This document shows positions 1-10,137 of a stretch of DNA of 64,000 bases, piece by piece. Position numbers and translations under genes: made by a program. The first letter of the stretch is position 1, and each line of letters starts with the position of its first letter. A model generated the notes under the pieces. That model had not been told where the DNA came from. It saw nothing but the letters and a program-made list of their open reading frames with translations, and did not search any database. The DNA comes from Hortaea werneckii (lineage: Eukaryota; Ascomycota; Dothideomycetes; Mycosphaerellales; Teratosphaeriaceae), in assembly GCA_037044905.1 (NCBI GenBank), contig JBAOKB010000024.1, positions 124,001 through 188,000 on the forward strand, given 5' to 3'.

Positions 1-585
1 CGCGGCGTGTTGGTGCTGTTTCTCATCGTGAGAGCGCGCCTCGAGGTTCGCCGACTCGACGTTGGTTCCACGACACTCATAATCCTGCATACCCAACGGC
101 TTTGGTGGAACAGCAATTCCTGTCTGACATTGAAAGAAAACAGAATGTGTACTGTTCGTCGGGAATCCTTGAAGATCTTCCCGCCCGCAAAAGAGTGGAG
201 AGCCAGCAAGATGCAGCAAGATAAGCATTGCCCTAGCCAGTGAACTATGTAAAGCACAGACCTTGATGTAATGGTTCGGCTCCAACTCTGCGTCTCATGG
301 CCGACATCCGAGTAATAACTACATTAAATACCACTTAAAATGCCGAGAGATGCTGGAGGATGCATGACCTCTCTATGATAATGACAAAGCATTTGGTTCA
401 CGACTCGAGATGTATCAACTTTGCGTGAACTCATTGAGTGTAATCTTCCGTAATTTTCGAACCATTGCTCCAATGCCCTGAACGCTAGCACCCATCCCTA
501 ATGTACCATCTACAACGACGTGGTTTTACAATCTTGCAGCCTGAAGCAATTCTTTCCCGTTCCAATGCCCCAAACCTTTGAATCA
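1..585. other. Intergenic, no supported gene
   Basis: I see no reading frame with convincing coding character, no tRNA-like fold and no repeat here. The right part is the 3' flank of the BTB gene on the minus strand. Confidence 0.6.
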
Positions 586-2165
586 TTAAATAATACTCCA
601 TTCCGAATCCGAGCCCTGGTCGACCGCCGTGGACGGATGATCCGCCGCCATACCCGCACCAGCCGCCTCACGCGTGCGGAACGGTAAGGCATATACCGTT
701 GCTGCAGCACTCCCATTGCCCTGAGACGACATGTCCTTGCTGGCTACTGTCTCCCCACTACGACGACTCTCCACGCCAGATAACAGCTCGAACTCCGAAT
801 CTGAGCTGTCGCTTCTCCCGCCTGCTGGCTGAATACCCGCCGGCAGCGAATCTTCCCTCTTGACCAAGCTGAACCCTTCGTCTTCCGAGCCCGAACTCTC
901 CGCACCTACGCCTATATGCGCTGAGGCATCTGAGCGCCCGTCTCGCGATCTCAACGCCATGGTCAGATTACTGACACGAGTAGCGTCCATCCGCATCTTC
1001 CTCTTCTTTGCAAAATGGTCGAGCGGATCGTCCGAGTGGAAATGGTAGATCACGTCTGAGAGACGCGTGTTGCTCGGGTGGTCTTCTCGAGAGGCGTAGG
1101 TTTCGGGGATGTAAGGTTGGAAAGGCATTTGGATGATGGCGCTTGCAGCTGTGCGACAATCTGTTAGCTGTTTCCTTTCGGAGAATTCTGAGCTGCATTG
1201 TGGATTAGGGATTTACCTTCAGCGTCGTCTGGGCCGCGTTCGGTGGCCATCCAGCATAGCTTCTGGTGAAACGGTCGGAGTTCGTAGGCCAGCTGCTGGA
1301 AGTCCGGGTTATGTGCAAGTCGGTGGCTAAGGAAGCACGTCACGCAGTAATTCAGAATCGCTTCGATGACATTGGTGTGGTTCGGCAAATACTGGTAGAG
1401 GAAGCGGATGGCGGCACATAGATCGATTGGCTTCTCGGGAGACGAGCAGCCGAATTCGCATTGTCGAAGGACATTCAGGTATGCTTGCTGCTTAAGCTCC
1501 GCCAGATCGTAGATATCTCCGAGCCGGTACAGTTGGCAGTGAAGCAGCACGGAGGTAGGTACATCTTCGTAAAGATCGCCGGACGCTGACGTAAGGGCAT
1601 ACGAACCGGTATACAAGAATCTGAGGAACGGCAGAGCTGTCATTCGGGTCAGACTCTCAAGGTGCAAGTGCGGGCGTCCGTTTCGGGAATGGTCGAAGGC
1701 CATATGGAGCAAAGGCGAGCGCGCTTCGATCAGCCAGATGTTGATGTTATTGATAGAAGCAAGCTGACCGTCGGTGTCAGGATAACTTAGTGTGGCATCA
1801 CCAGAAGGGTACCAGTGCAAGAAGGAATCCTCTTGCACTGGTGTCCCACTTCGAAATTGGGGCGGGTCGTCAATATCGATGCCGGCAAGGTAACGGTCAT
1901 TCTCGCTTTGCAAATGACTGAAGTGCGTGTCTCTGTTTGGCGCTTCAAATTCGCCCAAGGGATAGTCTTCCATTTCCCCATAGAAGTCTCTCTCTCGCCT
2001 TTGCACCACTTGGCGTCGGAGCCACTCGTGATCATGATCAGTGGCCGAAGACCAGGAAGGGAATCCGCGAGCCGGCGAAGGGTTTCTGGGCCAAGCACGA
2101 TGACTTTCCCAATCGTTGTAAATTCCCCAGCGCGCGGACTGCCACGGTTCGCTCATATCTTCCAT
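586..2165 (-). CDS. BTB/POZ-domain-like protein
   Basis: A two-exon gene of 503 residues. Exon 1 is 2165-1217 and exon 2 is 1148-586; the 68-nt intron (1149-1216) has GTAAAT and ACAG borders and splicing keeps the frame. The first in-frame ATG is at 2165; the frame extends further upstream without an ATG. The N-terminal ~130 residues are hydrophilic, followed by a BTB-like fold (segments such as NINIWLIEARSPLLHMAFDH and FLRFLYTGSY, then helices typical of fungal BTB proteins). The C-terminal third is Ser/Asp/Glu-rich and ends in the acidic-aromatic tail SDSEWSII, a tail style seen in this fungal family. BTB domains mediate dimerisation or cullin-3 binding; the actual partner is unknown. Family assignment is fairly secure, function is not. 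Confidence 0.75.
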
Positions 2166-3093
2166 GTTGTTGATCTGTCCCGGCAGGACAGTGCGTGTTG
2201 GAGGAACTGGAAGATGTGTGCACTGTATTTGGAGGTCCAAAGACGTTTCCCGCGTACAGTGTCGTGGACAGAGCGTCTAGTTCAATTGTTCCATGCAGGA
2301 TCACCCATTGGACCAATGTGGTCTATCGAGGGAGAAATAATAGTGGATAAGAGTGAAGGTAAGAGTCAAATAGCTGTGTGAGTAAAAGGCCGCATGTATC
2401 ATCTGAGGCTGCGCTCCAACAATGTTGCCTGGCCGGTCACGAGGGCGGGACGGGCTGCAGGAGGTGTGCATGGGGGGGAATGAGGGGTACGCTAGATAGC
2501 TGCCTGCCTACCTACCAATGTACCTAGTATGTACCTACCAACTGCTCTGTGTGGCTTGGGAAAGTTTACAGGATTCATCAATGGTCATGACTGACGCAGT
2601 GGGAGGGCGTGGCTGATCCAACGGAGCTGCTTGTTTCTGCCTATCTGAGCCTATAGCATCCGGTGAGTCAAACACAGCCGCGCAAGGTGCAGCTTTGGTG
2701 TGGCGCGGTGCGCATTCTTCAGGGTCCATCGAGATTTTCTGCGCAGTCGTATTTCCAGTTGCTTCGCGTCCACCAACCTCAACGGCCTCGGTCTTGATAG
2801 GACAAGTCTCTCATATATCATAGTGAGGTTGGCAAGATGTGTGGAGATGGTGGCAGAGGCACTGCAGGTCAGGACAAAGTCGTTGGTGACTAAGACGCCC
2901 TCGGCGCGCTAGGAACGGTTCCCCTGCAATTGCACATCACCAGCAGACGCATGAGCTCCCAACCAGTGCCACCTTATTGAACTGTTTGTATTATTACCAG
3001 CGAGCCCATGGTCCAACGCTTTGGTATTGGAATGCATTCGATTGTTATTTGATCAGCCTTCATCATCACTCTTCTATCATATGATCCAGCAAG
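2166..3093. other. Intergenic region with TACC-type simple repeat
   Basis: No gene seen. A short degenerate (CTAC/TACC)n stretch lies at about 2500-2540. The region separates the divergently oriented BTB gene and the small membrane-protein gene, so it holds both promoters. Confidence 0.55.
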
Positions 3094-3517
3094 ATGGCAT
3101 TTTACTCCATCTTACCCGAATCTTTCTCAACCATCGAGACATGGATGGTCCGCATCTTCGTATGTACCGTACCGTCTAGACGTCGTCCGCAGGGAGGCTG
3201 AGACGTTTTAGCTTGCGCTGGCTTGCTTGACCGTTGGTCCATGGCTCATGATACTGGCCTACGACATCATCCTCTACATCTGGCGCTCAGCCACCTATGA
3301 GCTTCCGGGCCTCGGTGGGAGAGCACGTGGTCGTGCGAGACCACGGGCGCCGAGTCTTTCCGAGAGACCTAGCGGGCATAAGAGACGATTCAGCATTGCT
3401 GGCGATCCGCGAAATCCCTCAGAGCAAGGCGACGTTGCGACGACAACAAGCTCCAAGCACAGCGCGAATGGCACGACAGCGAGGCCTATGCACGACTTAG
3501 CGGAGGAAGAAGGATGA
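3094..3517 (+). CDS. Small single-pass membrane protein, conserved in fungi
   Basis: A two-exon gene of 123 residues: exon 1 3094-3159 (22 codons from ATG), intron 3160-3211 (GTATGT...TTTTAG, 52 nt), exon 2 3212-3517. The join is in phase and creates one hydrophobic stretch of about 25 residues (roughly 20-45, LALACLTVGPWLMILAYDII) that looks like a single transmembrane helix. Next comes a Gly/Arg/Pro-rich cytosolic-type tail containing RARGRARPRAPSLSERPSG and ending in acidic residues. A lone exon 2 reading lacks an ATG, which supports the spliced model. I recall similar short proteins in Dothideomycetes, but no function is known to me. Confidence 0.65.
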
Positions 3518-4409
3518 AAAGGGTCAGCGAGAGCGTCCATATCATTATTTCCCAATCAACGGCTCGTCCCAGATAGGCACATGCCCCAAGACCCCGTGTC
3601 CCGTACGAATCAGGCTGGTGACTTTTTGATGGGAAGGTTTGCTCTCACGATAGTCGCACGTGGATGCCTTGTGAGACCTTCCAGCTATCTGAGCCCCTCG
3701 AATTCAAAAGCTCCGGGCTAAGTCGCCGCGTGGATCAAGGGTCGGATCAAAGCCGGTTTGATCGCTAGCCATCCATTTGCTGGCTTGATTGTGAAACCTG
3801 TATGCCTTTTCCTTGGCCAAGACGTCCTTGAGCCTGTCAGGCAAGCACCTGGCAGTCTATGTTACAAAAAGGACCAGCTAGAGCAAGAACTTTCAGCGCC
3901 GGACTTGACTCAGTGATGGAGTATATCTAGCATGCTCTAACCTGTAAATGTCTCGACTGAACGGGTTTGAATCGACATCAACATTACAAAGAGACGACAC
4001 CAGCGTTCTTCCCTGCGGAGACATGCGCCTCGTACAACACGAATGAGCACCGGCTGACTTCCGCGCGGAAACCTACAGATGGCACACCGCTGATTAGTTT
4101 GCCTCCTCAAATCATTTCTCCTGGACTGCGCTACCCTGGGACGAGAAGATGACGGAGGCCAAACCCAGTGCATGACAGATCCCAAGCCCATACACAAGGC
4201 TTTCCTTGGTCGCACTCACGATAGTTGTACAGAGTAAGGCCTGCATGCGCATCGTATTATTAAGCCTGGTCTTTCTTTTTGGTGGGTAAGCGCCCGCTCT
4301 GCCCATGACCTCCCCCAAACTGGCTTTTCCCTTCCTGAATCGAACTTTCCTGCCCCTTCGCTTACTTGGCTTGTTTTCCTAATATCGAAACTGAAGGCAA
4401 CAAGCCACA
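3518..4409. other. Intergenic, no supported gene
   Basis: No convincing coding frame, RNA gene or repeat. Pyrimidine-rich sequence just before 4410 fits a fungal promoter. Confidence 0.55.
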
Positions 4410-5066
4410 ATGGCTCATGCAACTGATTATTACCGGTTTATGGATCCTTCGGTCTACCGATCCTCCCCCGTCGTCTCGCCGATAGCTTACGGACAGATAC
4501 ACGCTACTCGCTCGCCGAGAATGTCCCCTAACCCCATCCGCAACGAACTCGTCCGCTCCAGCTTCTTCGATGATCCCATCGACCATCGATTCCGATCCTT
4601 GGCCCCTTACCATCGCAATGGATTCTACGGCGATTTCGGCTTCGGCACCGAGGAGCGTATCCGACGGTTGGTCGCATCGATGAAAGTCTTTTGAATACGC
4701 TGCTGACTTTGCCATAGCTACAACCGCGAAGCGGCAATTCGGAACGCCTCTATCCCACGCGCCTCGGGACATGCACTGTTATATCCGATGATGACGCTCG
4801 ACGGCCGATTCCCCTCTGCGTTTGCCGAAGAGCGACGGCTGGAGGACTTCCTCTACATGCACGAATGGGAGCTCGAGCGGATCCTGAGGGCTTATGACCT
4901 AGGTCCTGGACGGAGCCGGTATTATGCGGGCGAATTCGACCCGCGGTTCAGCGACGACGATTTCTTCTACCCAACACGCAGAGAGAGGCTTCGGACGCTG
5001 ATTGTTCTGTTGGAGTATTTGGGCGCGTATCGGCTTGTGGATTATTTACGTTATCGTACCTATTGA
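4410..5066 (+). CDS. Hypothetical protein, two exons
   Basis: A predicted 201-residue protein: exon 1 4410-4666, intron 4667-4717 (51 nt, GTTGGT donor, CTGAC branch, CATAG acceptor), exon 2 4718-5066. The donor is weak but is the only nearby one that restores the frame. The protein is rich in Tyr, Arg, Phe and Pro, with no signal peptide, membrane helix or motif I recognise. The C-terminal ~70 residues (LEDFLYMHEWELERILRAYD onwards) look like amphipathic helices with many acidic/aromatic residues, so a small folded domain is likely. It may be lineage-specific. Confidence 0.6.
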
Positions 5067-5451
5067 AAGTGACGATCAGAAGTTGAGGGGGAAGGGTGGC
5101 GGGGTTCTTTACATCTTCATCATTCTATGCACATCAGATATAACGGCCTCGCGGTCTCTGAATGACGACTTCACGGCCTTTATATTCTAATCTATTCCTA
5201 CGCTTCTCTTTTCAATCTGGAGGACATGTGTGCTAGTACTTCCACATACGGAAAGTCGACCCGTAGGAATGTGGAGCCCTAAGGGCGATGCTTGGCCGCT
5301 GGTCGGTCATCCTTGAAGTCACTTTTGACTCACGACATAGCTATCAATACTAGATTCGACCGTGTACATCAATTCATCTCCATTTCTTTGGGTCATTCTA
5401 TCGTATTGTAATTAAAAGACGGTTGATTGGCATTTGTGATTGCCTTTCAAC
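5067..5451. other. Intergenic, no supported gene
   Basis: 3' flank of the orphan gene and promoter of the DUF3445 gene; nothing else seen. Confidence 0.55.
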
Positions 5452-6693
5452 ATGATGAATGTTCTCGTCCAGCTGTCCCTAGTTTCTGTCGCCGCGGTCG
5501 CCGTCATTGCATGGAGATATCTGTCGAATCGAGGTACAAAATCTCGGCCTATAACGCCGATAAATTGCGATGAGAAGAGGAACGTGGATCCATACGATGC
5601 CATCAAGCCGATGCCAGGCGACGCAGAATGCGCTACAACGCCACCCATAAAGCTTCGCCCGTTCAAGCCAAAATACCACATGACAATGGGTGAGCCAGTC
5701 GTCACTACAACAGAGAAATCTATACTAACCAAAGATGCAGCACTTGAGAACATTGAATTGTCAGACCTGATACAAGTCGATAACACCCTTGAGGATCGCC
5801 TACGGCTCCGTCAATCGCTCCTTAGCGAACATCCCGAAGCTACGACCCAATGTAATGAAGTCGCCGAATCAGCCACACTCGAGCTATACCAGTGGATGGT
5901 ATCCGTCTACCTACCCAAGCGCTTCCCAAACATCTACGAAAGCGACAGCCAAGGCCTCTACAACACCGTCACCCACTCGCAGATGCCGCTGAACCCCACC
6001 TCCCCTCGCGCAGCCCTCGCATCCCTAGGAGAAAACGTCGACACCGACTTCCTGATCCTGCTCCCCAGCTCCAAAGCCGCAGACGGCTCGCCGATCTACC
6101 ACCTCGAATCCTTCGTGACCTGCTTCCCCGCCGGCTTCAGCACGCGGGAGAAATGCGGACACCCGCTCGCGACCATCCATGCCCCTGTGCCGGGCTATGC
6201 GGCCAAGCTGGAGAAATCCATGGATCGGTTCTTCGCGCGGCTGGAGAGTGGACGGATTGTGAGGAGGTCGAATTGGAGTATTACTACTAATGACCGGCTG
6301 TTTACCGAAGGCGGGAATCACATGTATGCGGACGAAGAGGGACATGGGGAGGAGGAGGAGGAGGAGAAGAAGCCGGTCGGGAATGCAAAGACGCTAGATG
6401 TTGGATCGCCTAATCTTGAGCAGGAGATTGAGCGGCAGAGGGACGAAGTAGTGGTGGGGGAATGCCGGCTAAGGTGCGAACGGCAGACGTTACATCGCTT
6501 GCCACGCACAGAGGCGCTAGTGTTCGCGTTTAAGACGTATGTTTATACGTTGGAGGAGGTGAAGGGGGAAGGACTTGGGCCAGAGCTGGCGGATGCTATC
6601 GATGGACTGGGCAAAGGGAGTGTGCCTGCCATCAACTTCTACAAACGTGGCGTCGTATGGGGCGACAAGGTGAAGGAGTTTCTAAGATCTTGA
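5452..6693 (+). CDS. DUF3445 (haem-dependent oxidative N-demethylase-like) protein
   Basis: An intronless gene of 413 residues starting at ATG 5452; the frame runs a few codons upstream without an ATG. Residues ~1-22 form a hydrophobic N-terminal anchor (NVLVQLSLVSVAAVAVIAW), followed by a linker. From about residue 72 the family core is clear: RPFKPKYHMTMGE, ELYQWMV..YLPKRFP, FVTCFPAGFSTREKCGHPLA, IHAPVPGYAAKLEKSMDRFF, NWSI, and LRCERQTLHRLP..EALVFAFKTY near the C-terminus. This is the fungal form of Pfam DUF3445, related to the alpha subunit of dimethylamine-type haem N-demethylases. An acidic insert (EEGHGEEEEEEKK) and helical linker split the core. The anchor suggests membrane tethering. 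The substrate is unknown. Confidence 0.85.
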   Translation: MMNVLVQLSLVSVAAVAVIAWRYLSNRGTKSRPITPINCDEKRNVDPYDAIKPMPGDAECATTPPIKLRPFKPKYHMTMGEPVVTTTEKSILTKDAALENIELSDLIQVDNTLEDRLRLRQSLLSEHPEATTQCNEVAESATLELYQWMVSVYLPKRFPNIYESDSQGLYNTVTHSQMPLNPTSPRAALASLGENVDTDFLILLPSSKAADGSPIYHLESFVTCFPAGFSTREKCGHPLATIHAPVPGYAAKLEKSMDRFFARLESGRIVRRSNWSITTNDRLFTEGGNHMYADEEGHGEEEEEEKKPVGNAKTLDVGSPNLEQEIERQRDEVVVGECRLRCERQTLHRLPRTEALVFAFKTYVYTLEEVKGEGLGPELADAIDGLGKGSVPAINFYKRGVVWGDKVKEFLRS

Positions 6694-6754
6694 TGGGATT
6701 GCAGTCTCGTTCTATTTCCATTCTCTAATTTCGCAGTATCGCTATTGTGTGAAC

Positions 6755-7270
6755 AATACAATGAAGTCCTTTACATTGACGTATGCCACGCTGAGTATCT
6801 GATGCTCGTGCCACTCTTGAGTTCAATCTTCCGGCATCGTTTTTTTTTTTTTTTTTCGTAATAACACAGCAAAGCCCTATATATTGGCTCTTGCTACATT
6901 GAGATCATCTGTCGTTGTTCTGCTCCTAATTCCAAGATCCCGGGATAGTCTGTGGGTGTTGTGGTTACAATGAAGTCCTTTCTGTTGGCCCTCACTCCAT
7001 CGCCATGATTAATGATCTTTCTTCATCCGACTTCAATCTCGGTATTACCTTATTGGCGATAGTATAAGAAAGTCCTATGCGGTGGCCTATGCTCCATTGA
7101 AGTGTTCAAAGGTCATTCTGCTCTTAATCCTTCAAGTCATCTCAGCATCACTGTCGGGACTATACTACAAGAAAGACCTTTACACTGGCCCATATTCCAT
7201 CGAAACGATCGATTGTGGTACGAGCATGCGTGCCTGCAACCCTATGAAATAGCTGACGAGCTTTTTCACC
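6755..7270. repeat. Degenerate ~100-bp tandem repeat, about five units
   Basis: A block beginning with GAAGTCCTTT-like sequence and continuing with TTGGCCC-TACTCCAT recurs with the AGTCCT-like core at 6765, 6873, 6974, 7071 and 7174, i.e. spacings of 108, 101, 97 and 103 bp. Later parts also match (TTCTGCTC-TAAT-C, then a GTAT/CTATAC segment before the next unit). Copies are strongly diverged. A run of 17 T lies at 6840-6856 within unit 1. The array lies downstream of the DUF3445 gene and runs into the end of the GIY-YIG-like frame. Confidence 0.5.
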
Positions 7271-7732
7271 GGCTTTTAGATCGGCCCGGTGGTTTCTCAT
7301 ACGGTGGCCCATATGGTCAGACTGACCAGCGTATTTCTTAAGATATTTGACGTCTCCGTCTCCGGGCGAGGTTACTACTCCAAGATACCAGCCAATTTGG
7401 TGAGGCTTATCGCAATGGCCCTTGATCGATAGCAGACTATGGACATCTTGCCATCTGTTTCCAGTCACAACATGCTTCAGGTCCTTGTTGCTTTGGATAA
7501 TGCTATTAATATACCGCCAAACTTTTGGAACACCATGTTCCACCAAATAATGTACAATATGCCAAAACTCGTCTTCTGCTTCCTAGAGTCTGTCGCAGAG
7601 ATAGGTGAGAATACCGTGTGCTGAAACCAACCCGTCGTCTTCCTGCACGTATGCTTGTTCGAACGAAGCTGGCTCGGGATTACGCCTTTGGCGCTTGCCA
7701 GATGGTGAGGCACTGTTGTCTTGGGCTGCCAT
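7160..7732 (-). CDS. Possible GIY-YIG-like domain protein, with in-frame TAG or tiny intron
   Basis: One reading frame runs from ATG 7732 to a stop at 7160, interrupted only by TAG at 7583-7585. The TAG sits at the end of a possible 45-nt, frame-neutral intron (7583-7627, GTTTCAG...CTCTAG), so this is either a tiny intron or a nonsense mutation. Before the break the protein is basic (SGKRQRRNPEP, possible NLS). After it come EAEDEFWHIVHYLVEHGVPK and then IGWYLGVVTSPGDGDVKYLKKYAGQSDHM..HRM..H. The KYAGQS-x-R-x-H arrangement after a GWYL strand resembles the GIY-YIG fold. A single exon or short gene of ~175 residues is implied. The start is uncertain because the frame extends upstream without ATG. 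Assignment is tentative. Confidence 0.35.
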
Positions 7733-8569
7733 CGGACGCTTCACTGCTGTCGCAACAGGGGTTGCAGCAGAGTTGGGAAAAGATGGCAATGCAGTGACAA
7801 TGCCATCCTACCCCCGCCGCTAGGACTTACTTCCGTTGGGAGACAAAAGTGTCGCATTTGGTCGGTATGCATGGTACTCATTTGGGAGAAGAGCTCCCTA
7901 CGACCCCACGCCGGATCTATAGCAAAGATGATTCTGCGCTCAGACTTCTTCTCATTGTGATGGAAAAGTCCATTCCAAGGCTACGAGGTATCTCCAGCAG
8001 CTACATAGAGGATGGGTGTGCGAGTGTGAGCTGCAGTAAAGCAACTTTCCTAGTAAACATGTGCAAGCCTACGCTTCTCGTTAGTTAGAGTTGGCACCCA
8101 AATTGACAGAGATATCCATCTCCGATAATTTACTCCGATCCCGCTGCTGCGAGGCCAGCTTGGACTAGGGGCCAGCTTGCTGTATCTTCTCCAATTGCCC
8201 CTGGACACTCGTCGTACTATGGAACATACAAAGGCAGCGGCGTCAAAAAAGATGGCATTGATTTCCAAATCTTTCTCTTTCCTTGAACTATGGCGTCTTG
8301 AGAACTCGCCAATCAACCGTCTTTCATGGTAAGCCAACAAGCCAAAAAAGTACACAGAACACCACGAACAACAACGCATTTCGCTGGCATATGTATTTCC
8401 CGCCGACCACTCGGCTCACCCGGGTGAGAAGCCTCCTCCCGCAAGCGTCGGCAAGCGGAGAAAGTCGAAAATCCGACCCAGGTCGACCACACCTCTACCA
8501 CTTTGGAAGAACTTCATTTTGGGATGCAAAAAATTGGCAAAAGTAAAAGATCTCAAGCCAGTTGGTTGT
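7733..8569. other. Intergenic, no supported gene
   Basis: No convincing coding frame. The segment next to the tRNA contains TTTT tracts on the minus strand (about 8540-8548) that would serve as its Pol III terminator. Confidence 0.5.
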
Positions 8570-8655
8570 TGCCACCATACGGAGTCGAACCGTAGACCTC
8601 GGCATGACCTAGCAGAAGTACTAGTGCCGCGCTCTACCAACTGAGCTATAGCGGC
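8570..8655 (-). tRNA. tRNA-Thr(AGT) with a 13-nt intron
   Basis: On the minus strand the acceptor GCCGCTA pairs with TGGTGGC (discriminator A). The D arm is GCTC...GAGC with A box TAGCTCAGTTGGTAGAGC, the anticodon stem is CGGCA/TGCCG, and the T arm is TACGG-TTCGACT-CCGTA with a consensus B box. Between the anticodon stem strands are 20 nt: a 7-nt loop reading CT-AGT-A...A plus a 13-nt intron after position 37, as in fungal nuclear tRNA genes. The anticodon AGT (read as IGU) decodes ACU/ACC threonine codons. The intron is removed by the tRNA splicing endonuclease. CCA is not encoded. T-rich terminators lie just downstream (around 8545). Confidence 0.92.
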
Positions 8656-10137
8656 GAAAGGATCGAAACCCAGACGCCTTTTTGGCTTGAGATGGAAGGT
8701 CAGCTGACTTACGCGATTCTATATGCAAATTTTTGGTACCGAGCATTGGCCGACCATGGCCCTGAGTCGATTCTGATTCACGATGGCGAAGGGGCTGGAC
8801 TTTTGGTTCGTGGACGGGTTTGCAAGGTCCTTGACGCAACGCTCGATCAGTAGAGGGGGATTTTGCCTGAAGCGGTGAAAGCCAATTATTCAATTTGGGA
8901 GATGTTAGGAGGGATGTGACATTTCGATCAGCTGTCAGTCGTACTTTCAAACGAGCCGGTTGGCATTCGAGCCTCGTGATTGCAAACGGTGGCAGATTGA
9001 CCTCTTAATTCGATGCAACATGGCTAATGTCTTTCGAACTTCGTAAAGAAGGCAGGCTGATATATGTCTGTTGGCTTCTACTACCAAATACTACAGCTCC
9101 CTGTTGTCGTTGTGCCTGTACGCATGTATGTTCATATGCAAATTCATCTATGAGCAGCACTTTGTACAAATGATCTTTAACGCAGCCCACTAGCGATGTC
9201 CAAGAACCAACCTACGAAAAAACCAGACGACTAAATATGTGGACACACGACAGAACAACCGAATTACAAAGCCCTCTCCAATCTCAACAGAAATAAAGAA
9301 AACTCGACTCCTCGTTATCATTCGAACACATAACAGCCAGTCCGCTTACAGAGAACCCTGGACAACCCTAAAGCGGGGAGTGCACCATAGTCGAATCCAA
9401 GTACGCACACTCGATACCGCGCTCTACTACGACTCCTTGCTAGGCCAAAGATAACATAAGAGAAACCACAAGACTGAGTGGCTTCCATTTAAGACCATCG
9501 ATTGCAGGGAGCCAGAAGTCTTTTCGGCCAGAAAGGTAAGGAACTGGAAAGAAAGAAAGGAAAAAAAAAAAAAGAAACGGTGGCACTACTTCGTAACATT
9601 CTCCCTTACATCTCCTCCCGTCTTATCATGCTGACTCTTCTGCCTCTCCGTTGGCCCATGTTCCTACGAAAGAGGCTTACCGTAACCGGCCTCGAAAACG
9701 AGACCAAGGCATCACGACACTCGAAAGGGAAAGCTGAATTAGCAAGATATTCATCAAGAAAAAAAAAAAAAAAAAAAAAAGGGAGAGGAAAAAAAAAAAA
9801 AAAGAGGGTAGGTGATAAAGACAAAAGACAAGATCAACGTTGCCATCCTTCGTCCCTGGGACGAAGTTCTAATGTGGCCTACGAATGTAAAGATGCGCAT
9901 ATACGTATCGTCTCAAATGACAAATAATGCGAAGCGCTTAGAACAATGAGGAAAAGACTCCCTTTTTTCCCGAGTGTCGTCTGATTTTACTACGACCACC
10001 GCTATCGCTGTTGCATGAAGTCCCCATATTGGTTCGATCTAGCTGTCGCATGTCCTTGCACGCCTTTCTTCCCACAATTCTCAATGACTCCAGCTGCTCT
10101 CCAAAGTCCACTCTTACTACCATCCTTCTACTACTTC
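8656..10137. other. Intergenic with A-homopolymers, no supported gene
   Basis: No coding frame of quality. A-rich low-complexity tracts occur at about 9560-9575, 9759-9780 (22 A) and 9789-9803 (15 A). A tRNA-like fragment near 9370-9445 was examined and rejected. The right end is the 3' flank of the RNPS1-like gene. Confidence 0.5.

Noticed and set aside
9365..9445. tRNA-like sequence on the minus strand (B-box-like GGATTCGACTA, GGAGT/ACTCC ends)
   Set aside because: No D arm GCTC partner and no proper anticodon stem can be formed; at most a tRNA remnant.
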